Made by a program: the position numbers and the translations under genes | Part shown: positions 1-6,370 of the stretch, in pieces | Layout of the letters: each line of letters opens with the position of its first letter | Numbering within the stretch: the stretch's first letter is position 1 | Notes under the pieces: generated by a model | What the model saw: the letters and a program-made list of their open reading frames with translations, nothing else | Told to the model about the DNA's origin: nothing | Database searches by the model: none | Assembly (NCBI RefSeq): GCF_949287625.1 | Contig: NZ_CASEGO010000048.1 | Coordinates: 1-19,361 of the forward strand | DNA: 19,361 bases | Source of the DNA: an uncultured Brachyspira sp. | Lineage (GTDB): Bacteria; Spirochaetota; Brachyspiria; Brachyspirales; Brachyspiraceae | Reading direction: 5' to 3'

Positions 1-101
1 ATAAAGCTATGGCTGATATGTTAAAAATAATTAAAGACAATGGCAGCGATTATTTCCGTCCTGATGAGGCCGTTACGCATTATACTTTTGAGATTAATTA
101 G
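1..101 (+). CDS. 3' end of an unidentified protein (partial, 5' end outside window)
   Basis: An open frame enters from the left edge (first full codon at 3) and ends at TAG 99-101, giving 32 residues. The tail ends in HYTFEIN. Codon use is AT-rich like the other genes here, and the stop abuts the first repeat element. The fragment is too short for me to recognise a family. Its C-terminus lies inside the TATATA-containing left boundary of the repeat (101-108), so the repeat may have inserted directly behind the stop codon. Confidence 0.5.
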   Translation, partial: KAMADMLKIIKDNGSDYFRPDEAVTHYTFEIN

Positions 102-130
102 TATATACTGAAAAGTTTTAAGTTTGTCAA
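102..130 (-). promoter_or_regulatory. Outward (leftward) sigma70-like promoter in left end of repeat element 1
   Basis: On the minus strand, TTGACA (130-125) is followed by 17 nt and TATATA (107-102). It points out of the element into the antisense of the upstream gene's 3' end. The -35 match is perfect and the spacing ideal. Activity is inferred. Confidence 0.5.
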
Positions 131-174
131 TTTTTTATTGTTCTTTTTCCCGCCGCACACCACAGGCGGACTTT

Positions 175-241
175 GTCAAAAGAACCTTATATCCTCGACA
201 AGCTCGGATACGCTTCGCGAAAGTGCAAGTATAAAAATAAT
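175..241 (+). repeat. 67-bp direct repeat, copy 1 (identical to 807-873)
   Basis: By eye this 67-bp segment is identical at 175-241 and 807-873. It contains the near-palindromic core CGCTTCGCGAAAGTG, which is also present in element 3 at 18950-18968. Identity over this length in non-coding DNA implies recent duplication or conversion. Confidence 0.9.
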
Positions 242-319
242 ACTAAATAGTACTAATTATGTTTTACATGTATAATAAATTATTAAATTTAGCCTTAAAT
301 ATAGCCCTTCGTTACCGAA

Positions 320-411
320 GGCACGCAGAGCGAAAAACGCAATTACTAGAACTTTATACTTTAAAGATATGTATTAAATGTATGATAATACCCGAAATTT
401 GGGCTACACCT
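320..411 (+). repeat. 92-bp direct repeat, copy 1 (88/92 with 686-777)
   Basis: It matches 686-777 over 92 bp with four substitutions and no gaps as aligned by eye. It starts with the GGCACGCAGAGCG module and runs through a mostly AT-rich stretch. Confidence 0.85.
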
Positions 412-556
412 AAAGGTGGACTTTGTCAAATGCAGTCTTTTTGGTTCTTTGTGCCACACCGAAGGCGGACAGCGTCACAAAAGAACTGGGGTGGTTACGT
501 AGTACGCAGAGCGGTGGGCAAAGCCCTGCAAATATTTTAAATTAAAAAAATTAATT

Positions 557-585
557 TTGACAAAATAAAATTGTTTAGGTATATA
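557..585 (+). promoter_or_regulatory. Outward (rightward) sigma70-like promoter in right end of repeat element 1
   Basis: TTGACA (557-562), a 17-nt spacer and TATATA (580-585). The same arrangement is at 19105-19133 in element 3, so it belongs to the element rather than arising by chance here. Confidence 0.5.
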
Positions 586-608
586 CTGGAACGACTTCAT
601 TTTGTCAA
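580..608 (-). promoter_or_regulatory. Leftward sigma70-like promoter of repeat element 2, sharing its -10 with element 1
   Basis: On the minus strand, TTGACA (608-603), 17 nt, then TATATA (585-580). The -10 hexamer is exactly the self-complementary hexamer used by the rightward promoter at 557-585, so the two face each other across one -10. Confidence 0.45.
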
Positions 609-685
609 TTGATGTACATTATATAGAATTATCAACTTTTTTGCCGCACACGCCACAGGCGGGCTTCGCCAAAGTTGCTGCCAAA

Positions 686-777
686 GGCACGCAGAGCGAA
701 AAACGCAATTACTAGAGCTTTATACTTTAAAGATACGTATTAAATGTATGATAATACCTGAAATTTGGGCTGCACCT
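686..777 (+). repeat. 92-bp direct repeat, copy 2 (88/92 with 320-411)
   Basis: Second copy of the 320-411 module, with four substitutions, inside repeat element 2. Confidence 0.85.
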
Positions 778-806
778 TGCCTACAGCACGCAGAGTGGTG
801 GGCTTC

Positions 807-873
807 GTCAAAAGAACCTTATATCCTCGACAAGCTCGGATACGCTTCGCGAAAGTGCAAGTATAAAAATAAT
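807..873 (+). repeat. 67-bp direct repeat, copy 2 (identical to 175-241)
   Basis: Exact second copy of the 175-241 segment. Here it lies downstream of the 92-bp repeat; in element 1 the 67-bp repeat lies upstream of it. Confidence 0.9.
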
Positions 874-920
874 GTCAGTATTGATTAACTTAGTTTTTAG
901 AAAAGTATATCATTTTTTAA

Positions 921-2189
921 TTACTTATCTATCATTATATTAAGTATTTCGATGTCTGTACCTTTCATACCTTCTTTAGCCATTCTTCCTATGCTGTCAA
1001 TGGTAGCTTCAATATTATCTTTTACAAGACCGTCTCCAGATTTGAATACTTTTCCGTCTTTTGCCAAATTATAAGCAAGTATTCCGCAGTCAAGAGCTTC
1101 GGATATTTTTGAAGCACATGAAGATTTAGCACCATCGCATACCATACCGCCTATAGTACATAGAGCATTTGTAATAGTATCGCAAATAATTTTGTAGTCT
1201 GCATTATTAAGATATGCTATGCCAGAAGCAGCACCAGTTGCAGCACAAACAACTCCGCAGAATGCAGAAAGTTTACCTATATGTTTTTTCTGAAGTATTG
1301 CAATCAAATTTGAAAGTACCAAAGCACGGTATAGTTTATCTTCAGAGGCATTCATTTCTTTAGCATATATTATAACAGGTACAGATACAGTTATACCCTG
1401 ATTTCCGCTTCCAGAGTTTGTAACTACTGGCATAGGACAGCCTCCCATTCTGGCATCAGAACCTGCAGAAGCATATGCTTTAGCTCTGTTGCGTACATCT
1501 TCACCGTAATATTTTATCAATGTTTTTCCTACACCAGAACCGTAATCGTTTTTTAAGCCTTCTTCGGCTATTGCTGAGTTTAAATCAATTTGTCTTTTAA
1601 TTGTTTCTCTAATATCTTCTATATTGACTTCATTTGCAAAGTTTAATATGTCTTTTATATTTAAAAGTTCTCTGTCATCATGTTCTTTTTGTTTTAAAGA
1701 ATTATCAGCAGAAAATAGTTCCTTACCATCTTTTATAATCCTTGTAATATTGGTATGGGCATTTTTTATTTCTACTAATGCAGAAGAATCTTTGTATTTA
1801 GCTTCTATTATAATATGCAAATTTTCAGAACCCTCTATCAAATCACATTTACAGAAGTTATTACTTATAAGTTCTTTAGTTTTTGCTATATCTTCTTCTT
1901 TAATTGATGATAAAACTTCAAGATTTTTATTAGCATCTCCTCCCGCTATACCTAAAACAGCAGCTACATCAATACCCTTTAATCCTCCTGAATTTGGTAC
2001 AGTAACACCTTTAACATTTTTAATAATATTTCCGCTGCATTTTACAGTTACAGAATCAGGCATATTTCCAAGCACTTCTCTTACTTTAGCACCTGCAAAA
2101 GCTATTGCTATAGGCTCAGTACAGCCTAATGCTGGTATTAGTTCTTCTTTTAATATATTTATATAGCTGCTGTATAAAGTTTTATCCAT
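921..2189 (-). CDS. cyuA: L-cysteine desulfidase (UPF0597 / CyuA family, 4Fe-4S)
   Basis: Predicted cytoplasmic enzyme breaking L-cysteine down to H2S, ammonia and pyruvate, of the family of Methanocaldococcus L-cysteine desulfidase and E. coli CyuA (YhaM). The 422 residues are full length. Cys23 in LGCTEP fits the catalytic cysteine. Cys311, Cys351 and Cys358 (CDGAKSSC) keep the spacing I recall for the cluster-binding cysteines of the archaeal enzyme (282/322/329). GCPMPVVTNSGSGNQG (250-265) is another conserved block. The start is supported by an AAAGGA ribosome site just upstream, and a good promoter lies at 2227-2255. It is divergent from the galactokinase-like gene. Serine or other amino acids are possible substrates, since the family is also annotated as serine dehydratase-like. 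Confidence 0.88.
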   Translation of the reverse strand: MDKTLYSSYINILKEELIPALGCTEPIAIAFAGAKVREVLGNMPDSVTVKCSGNIIKNVKGVTVPNSGGLKGIDVAAVLGIAGGDANKNLEVLSSIKEEDIAKTKELISNNFCKCDLIEGSENLHIIIEAKYKDSSALVEIKNAHTNITRIIKDGKELFSADNSLKQKEHDDRELLNIKDILNFANEVNIEDIRETIKRQIDLNSAIAEEGLKNDYGSGVGKTLIKYYGEDVRNRAKAYASAGSDARMGGCPMPVVTNSGSGNQGITVSVPVIIYAKEMNASEDKLYRALVLSNLIAILQKKHIGKLSAFCGVVCAATGAASGIAYLNNADYKIICDTITNALCTIGGMVCDGAKSSCASKISEALDCGILAYNLAKDGKVFKSGDGLVKDNIEATIDSIGRMAKEGMKGTDIEILNIMIDK

Positions 2190-2226
2190 AATTATTTGTC
2201 CTTTCTATAAATGTATTATAATTAGT

Positions 2227-2255
2227 ATTATATTATTCTTTATATTCAAAATCAA
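2227..2255 (-). promoter_or_regulatory. Sigma70 promoter of the cysteine desulfidase gene
   Basis: On the minus strand, TTGATT (2255-2250), a 17-nt spacer and a perfect TATAAT (2232-2227). The predicted transcript start near 2220 leaves a leader of about 30 nt before ATG 2189. Confidence 0.65.
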
Positions 2256-2347
2256 TATTTTTAATAAATTATTTATTTTAGTTTTATAAAAAATTTACGA
2301 TTTATAAAATTAAATGATTTATTTTATGAAAATATTATTTTTTTTAT

Positions 2348-2368
2348 AATAGTATTATTTATACTATT
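2348..2368. promoter_or_regulatory. 8-bp perfect inverted repeat upstream of the galactokinase-like gene
   Basis: AATAGTAT (2348-2355) and ATACTATT (2361-2368) flank a 5-nt spacer in the 234-bp divergent intergenic region. It could be an operator. The sequence is all A/T apart from one G/C pair per arm, so chance is a real alternative. The rest of the region is featureless A/T. Confidence 0.25.
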
Positions 2369-2423
2369 GATTTTTTTCTATTTTATGATATTTATAACAG
2401 ATAATTTTTGAGAGAATTAAATT

Positions 2424-3605
2424 ATGATACCTAGATTACATTTAAAAATAGTAGCAAGATTTAGAGAAGTTTTCGGACAAAAAGGCGATACAAAATTATA
2501 CTTTGCTCCCGGAAGAGTAACAATAATAGGGGAGCTTATAGATTATTCAGGCGGAGATACCATAACTACTGCCGTAGACAGAGGTACTTATATAGTTGCA
2601 AGAAAAAGACCTGATAATAAAGTTAATATATATGCCCATTCTTTTAAGGCAAAAAAATCATTTACTTTAGATGATTTAGAAAGAAATAAAGAAGATGAAT
2701 GGGCGGTTTATTTTAAGGGCGTTTTTTCTGTTCTTTTGGAAAAAGAATACAAAATACATGGTATGGATATTTTTGTTTATACCGATTTGCCTTTTAATAC
2801 ATCTTTAGCATCTTCAAGTTCATTATGTGCTTGTTTAACATATGCTGCTTTAGATATTAATAATATAAAAGATGCTGATCCTATAGAAATGGCAAAACTT
2901 TCTTATGAAGGCGAAATAAAATATGCTTCTCATAGAACTTCTTTAAGTGATCATGTTACAATATTTATGTCTAAAGAAAATACATTATTTTTCTTTAATA
3001 TGAAAACACTTAAATATGAATATTTTGATTTTAATTTAGGCGACTATTGTATGGCTGTTGTTAATAGCAATAAGAAGAGAACTTCAAGCGACAGTGAATA
3101 TAATGCTAGAAAAAGAGAATGTGAAAATGCATTAAAAAAACTTAAAGATAAAAAACCAAATTTAAAATCTCTATCAGATTTAAAGCCTAAAGATGCTGAT
3201 TTTATAAAAGAGACGCTTCAAAATAAAGAGCAGAGACGTGCTTTATACGTTTCATCAGAACAGGACAGAGTAAATCAGGCGGTAAAAGCTATTAAAAAGG
3301 GTTCTGTAAAAGATTTGGCTAATTTGATACTTAAAACTCATGATGGTTTGAGTAAATTATATGAGGTATCTACTGCTGAACTTGATATATTGGTTGAAGA
3401 GTCTTCTAATATGGACGGAGTTTTAGGGGCTAGAATGATAGGTACTGGGTTTGGAGGCGGAGTTTTATTATTTCTAAAGAAAACTGAAGTTGAAAATGTT
3501 ATAGAAAATTTATATGCTCATTATAAAGAAAGAACAAGAAGAGATGCTGATGTTTATATATTAAAGCCTTCTAATGGTACAAGAATTCTTCCTACTGAAG
3601 AATAA
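2424..3605 (+). CDS. Galactokinase-like GHMP kinase with degenerate active-site motifs
   Basis: A 393-residue protein collinear with galactokinase (GHMP kinase superfamily), the usual length. Motif 1 (28-44) reads APGRVTIIGELIDYSGG: Arg31, Glu37 and Asp40 are kept, but the His of the usual GEHTDY is Leu38. Motif 2, normally PxGxGLSSSAA, is PFNTSLASSSSL (123-134), with both glycines replaced. The catalytic Asp appears kept as Asp176 in SLSDHV. DSEYNARKRECE (223-234), STAELDILVE (316-325) and motif 3 GARMIGTGFGGG (335-346) are typical. It may phosphorylate galactose, another sugar, or be a sensor-type relative like yeast Gal3. No galT, galE or transporter is adjacent. The start ATG is preceded by a weak GAGAGAA site. 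Confidence 0.75.
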   Translation: MIPRLHLKIVARFREVFGQKGDTKLYFAPGRVTIIGELIDYSGGDTITTAVDRGTYIVARKRPDNKVNIYAHSFKAKKSFTLDDLERNKEDEWAVYFKGVFSVLLEKEYKIHGMDIFVYTDLPFNTSLASSSSLCACLTYAALDINNIKDADPIEMAKLSYEGEIKYASHRTSLSDHVTIFMSKENTLFFFNMKTLKYEYFDFNLGDYCMAVVNSNKKRTSSDSEYNARKRECENALKKLKDKKPNLKSLSDLKPKDADFIKETLQNKEQRRALYVSSEQDRVNQAVKAIKKGSVKDLANLILKTHDGLSKLYEVSTAELDILVEESSNMDGVLGARMIGTGFGGGVLLFLKKTEVENVIENLYAHYKERTRRDADVYILKPSNGTRILPTEE

Positions 3606-3760
3606 TTTTTTTAGTGATTATAAATTTACACATTATCATTTTATTAATAATTAAATATAGTAAAGTTTAAATTTGGTATATATTAAATCTGCATATAAAT
3701 TTATATATTATAACTTTTTAATATATAATAGTTAGTTATATTATAATAGGAAGTGGTTTT

Positions 3761-4865
3761 ATGACATTATCTGAAATAAAAAATACGGTATCAAATATTA
3801 AGGAACAGTCAGAAATATTAAGGGGGTATCTTTGACCCTGATTCTATTTATAAAAGGGTTAAAGAAATAGATGAAATATCAGCCAAAGATGATTTTTGGA
3901 ACGATAATATAAAAGCTCAAAAATTAATGAAAGAAAGAATGCTTCTTCTTGATAAGATAGAGCCTGTAGAAAATCTAATAAAAAATTCTAATAATATATA
4001 CGAACTTGTAGAAATGGCTATAGAGTCTAATGATACAGAAATGGAAAAAGAGCTTGAAGGTGAATGTGCAGAGCTTCAGCGTATTTTTGATGAACTTGAA
4101 ACTAAAAATTTATTTTCTGGGGAATTTGACAGTAAGAATGCATATTTAACTTTGAATGCAGGTGCAGGCGGTACAGAAAGCTGCGATTGGGCTTCTATGC
4201 TTTCAAGAATGTATGTACGTTTTTGTGAAAGACATGGGTTTACTGTTGAAACTACTGATGAACTGCCCGGTGATGAGGCTGGAATAAAACAGATAAGTTT
4301 TTATGTTCAGGGGCTTTATGCTTATGGTTATTTGCGTTCTGAGATAGGCGTTCACAGATTGGTTAGAATATCGCCTTTTGATGCCAATGCTAAAAGACAT
4401 ACCTCTTTTGTGGCAGTTAGTGTTATGCCGGATATAGATGAGGATATTGAGGTAGAAATAAATCCTTCCGATTTGAGAATAGATACATACAGAGCTTCAG
4501 GTGCAGGCGGACAGCATGTTAATAAAACTTCATCAGCTATAAGAATTACTCATATACCTACTAATATAGTTGTTCAGTGTCAGGCAGAAAGAAGTCAGCA
4601 TAATAATAAAGATATGGCTATGAAAATGCTTAAAGCAAAACTTTATCAGCTTGAAAAAGAAAAACTCGATAAAGAAAAACAAAAAATAGCTGGAGAGAAA
4701 ACTGATATAGCTTGGGGAAACCAAATTAGAAGTTATGTTTTTCAGCCTTATCAAATGGTAAAAGATTTAAGAACTGGGCATGAAACTGGAAATATGAACT
4801 CAGTTATGGACGGTAATATTGATGAGTTTATATCAGCATATCTTAAACAGCAAATAAAAAAATAA
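3761..4865 (+). CDS. prfB: Peptide chain release factor 2 (RF2), with programmed +1 frameshift
   Basis: RF2 recognises UGA and UAA stop codons and triggers peptide release at the ribosome. A first frame starts at ATG 3761, behind AGGAAG (3748-3753), and runs 24 codons to an in-frame TGA (3833-3835). Skipping one base continues in the +1 frame from GAC 3834 to the stop at 4865. The product is about 367 residues, like E. coli RF2 (365). The codon-recognition tripeptide SPF is at about 204-206 and the catalytic GGQ at about 249-251, almost the E. coli numbering. An annotation that starts at the first ATG of the second frame (3927) loses the first 55 residues. It stands alone between the GHMP kinase and the outer-membrane genes. 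Confidence 0.95.
3821..3836 (+). promoter_or_regulatory. prfB programmed +1 frameshift site
   Basis: AGG GGG TAT CTT TGA C: a Shine-Dalgarno-like AGGGGG (3821-3826) lies at the classic short distance before the slippery CTT TGA C (3830-3836). Low RF2 stalls the ribosome at UGA and favours slippage from CTT to TTT, so RF2 controls its own level. The site matches the E. coli one base for base over this stretch, as I remember it. Confidence 0.95.
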
Positions 4866-4945
4866 CAATTTTTTATATAATTTAAAATACTAATATAATC
4901 TGTTATTATAAAATAATCAAAAAAACTTTATGCTTTATATAGTTT

Positions 4946-4965
4946 TAGTAAAATAAATTTTACTA
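4946..4965. promoter_or_regulatory. 20-bp AT-rich palindrome upstream of the first outer-membrane gene
   Basis: TAGTAAAAT (4946-4954) and ATTTTACTA (4957-4965) form perfect 9-bp arms around 2 nt, about 45 bp upstream of the -35 box at 5012. It could be a regulator site or a weak hairpin behind prfB. The rest of 4866-5011 shows nothing else. Confidence 0.3.
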
Positions 4966-5011
4966 TTTATCATACAAATAAAACTTTTATTAAATAATAT
5001 TATGTTAATTA

Positions 5012-5040
5012 TTGACATTTTTAGACATAAATTGTATAGT
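5012..5040 (+). promoter_or_regulatory. Strong sigma70 promoter of the first outer-membrane protein gene
   Basis: TTGACA (5012-5017), a 17-nt spacer and TATAGT (5035-5040). The predicted transcript start near 5047 leaves about 20 nt before the preferred start codon at 5068. Confidence 0.75.
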
Positions 5041-5067
5041 GTAGATAAATAAAACATGGAGAATATT

Positions 5068-5649
5068 ATGTTTAAAAAGATTACACTCGCAGCAGCAATG
5101 ATATTAGTTTTAGCTGCTGCTATGCCAAAAAAGGCAGAAGCTGCTTATTCTGACGGTGCAGCAATAGGAGCTTCATTGTTTTTTGGATATCCAAATCAGG
5201 GTTTAACTCTAGTAGGACAATTTAAAGGTGTGCCTTTGATGTTTGGTGTTCAGGCTGTGGCAAATGTATTCAACAATGGTTATCAATATTTCGGTGTTGG
5301 TTTAACTATGGATTGGTGGGGACTAAAAATACCTTTGGGTAAAGCAGGGGAATCCGATGTTCATTTCTATTTAGGACCTGGACTTGCTGCTGATACTGCT
5401 TTTGGTTCAGATTATTGGTCTATTAATGCTGGTTTAAGAATGCCTATAGGTTTTTCTTTCCTAATCAAACAAAAATGGGAAATTTTCTTGGAACCTGCTC
5501 CAGTTGTTAACGTTTTGCATGCTGATAGCTATGGTGTATCTTTGTTAGGTTTTTATCTAGGAGATACCGATGATAGACATAGAAATCGTTGGTATTTAGG
5601 ACATTTCCTACATTTAACATTCCAGTTCGGATTCAGATATTGGTTCTAA
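5068..5649 (+). CDS. Small outer-membrane beta-barrel protein (spirochaetal, possibly DUF3996-like)
   Basis: A 193-residue exported protein of unknown role. Start 5068 is preferred over an in-frame ATG at 5056: GGAGAA (5058-5063) sits just before 5068, whereas the upstream ATG has no ribosome site. The signal peptide is MFKK, then a hydrophobic run, then KKAEA with likely cleavage before AYSDG. The mature part alternates polar and hydrophobic stretches rich in Gly and aromatics and ends FQFGFRYWF, a terminal-Phe beta-signal typical of outer-membrane barrels. The paralogue at 5793 shares DWWGLK, WEIFL and FRYWF. The size and pattern recall the DUF3996 proteins of Borrelia, but I cannot verify membership. 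It has its own strong promoter and terminator. Confidence 0.75.
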   Translation: MFKKITLAAAMILVLAAAMPKKAEAAYSDGAAIGASLFFGYPNQGLTLVGQFKGVPLMFGVQAVANVFNNGYQYFGVGLTMDWWGLKIPLGKAGESDVHFYLGPGLAADTAFGSDYWSINAGLRMPIGFSFLIKQKWEIFLEPAPVVNVLHADSYGVSLLGFYLGDTDDRHRNRWYLGHFLHLTFQFGFRYWF

Positions 5650-5673
5650 TATAAAAATATAATTGAAATTGTC

Positions 5674-5710
5674 AGCCTCGCTTTTTATTTAAGCGGGGCT
5701 TTATTTTTTA
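5674..5710 (+). terminator. Rho-independent terminator after the first outer-membrane gene
   Basis: AGCCTCGCTT (5674-5683) pairs with AAGCGGGGCT (5691-5700), one G-U pair, around a 7-nt loop, followed by a T-rich tail. The GC-rich stem is striking against the AT background. Confidence 0.9.
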
Positions 5711-5792
5711 TAAAGATAATTTCTTTACTTTTCGATATTATTTTTTATATTTATTAAAAATAATAATTAAATACTAATTTGGACTTTTATCT

Positions 5793-6365
5793 ATGTTTAG
5801 AAAGACGGCTGTTTATGCTTTTATAATAATTTCTTTTTGTTCTATTTTTTCATTATCTTCAAAATTATATGCTGATTATCCAGACGGAAGCAGTGCTGGT
5901 TTTTTTCTTAGATTTAGTTTTCCAAGTCAGGTATCTTTAGGGGTAACAGGAAAATTTGATGTTGTTCCTTTTATGTTCAGCGGTATATTTAATGTAGGTA
6001 TATCTTCTAAAGGCTGGGCATGGATGGGATTAAGTGCTAGTGCAGATTGGTGGGGATTAAAGCATAGATTTGAAGAGGCTGGAAAATCAGATGCTTGGCT
6101 TTATTTTGGGGCAGGGGCTGAGGCTGTTGCAGAGTTTGGTAATAATTATTGGAATATAGGTTTAGGTTTCAGAGTTCCTCTTGGTGTTTCTTTTATAGTT
6201 GACAGAGATTGGGAGATATTTTTGCAGATTGCTCCGGGGCTTAATGTAATAGCTGTAGGTAGTGAGGGATTTGGTACTTTTGGCTGGTATCCTAGTCATA
6301 CAGGCTGGACTTTTGCCAAATTTTTTAGATTTTCTGGGGATTTTGGATTTAGATATTGGTTTTAA
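5793..6365 (+). CDS. Paralogous outer-membrane beta-barrel protein
   Basis: A 190-residue relative of the preceding protein. The signal peptide is MFRK plus a long hydrophobic stretch, with a likely cleavage site after LYA and a mature start DYPDG, parallel to YSDG in the paralogue. Shared landmarks include DWWGLK, AGKSDAWLYFG, YWNIGLGFRVPLG, DWEIFLQIAP and the C-terminal GFRYWF. The terminal Phe supports outer-membrane insertion. A terminator separates the two genes, so this one needs its own promoter; I see no strong one in 5711-5792 and the ribosome site is weak (TTTGGAC). The stop is only 5 bp from the convergent ankyrin gene. Function unknown. Confidence 0.72.
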   Translation: MFRKTAVYAFIIISFCSIFSLSSKLYADYPDGSSAGFFLRFSFPSQVSLGVTGKFDVVPFMFSGIFNVGISSKGWAWMGLSASADWWGLKHRFEEAGKSDAWLYFGAGAEAVAEFGNNYWNIGLGFRVPLGVSFIVDRDWEIFLQIAPGLNVIAVGSEGFGTFGWYPSHTGWTFAKFFRFSGDFGFRYWF

Positions 6366-6370
6366 ATAAT

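Larger units (their letters stand above)
101..588. repeat. GC-richer intergenic repeat element 1, with TTGACA-bearing terminal inverted repeats
   Basis: This non-coding stretch is visibly richer in G+C than its surroundings. The left end reads GTATATAC (101-108), then TTTGTCAA (123-130). The right end reads TTGACAAA (557-564), then GTATATAC (579-586), so the ends form an inverted pair. The interior holds GC-rich modules such as GCACGCAGAGCG (321-332) and GTACGCAGAGCG (502-513), and segments shared with element 2. A 93-codon open frame at 259-540 crosses the element, but it is made of repeat modules and I do not consider it a gene. It resembles a MITE-like or modular intergenic repeat; I know of no name for it. 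Confidence 0.7.
579..911. repeat. GC-richer intergenic repeat element 2, abutting element 1
   Basis: The element shares the GTATATAC boundary at 579-586 with element 1. It continues with TTTTGTCAA (600-608), then GC-rich modules including GCACGCAGAGCG (687-698) and a variant at 786-797. The right end is diverged, with TTGATT (881-886) and GTATATC (905-911) 19 nt apart. Two long segments are shared with element 1 but in swapped order, so this is not a simple tandem duplication. It ends about 10 bp from the stop of the desulfidase gene. No open frame in it looks like a gene. Confidence 0.6.

Noticed and set aside
259..540. 93-codon open frame inside repeat element 1
   Set aside because: It is composed of repeat modules found elsewhere in non-coding form, has no ribosome site, and its composition is unlike the real genes.
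101..911. Possible CRISPR array
   Set aside because: Repeats are few, long, unevenly spaced and in shuffled order, with no regular spacers and no cas genes.
1624..2166. 180-codon open frame antisense to the cysteine desulfidase
   Set aside because: It is a shadow frame of a well-conserved gene, without a ribosome site or recognisable domain.
3761..3926. In-frame TGA in prfB as a pseudogene or sequencing error
   Set aside because: The AGGGGG-TAT-CTT-TGA-C context is the known programmed frameshift site, and the downstream frame is intact.
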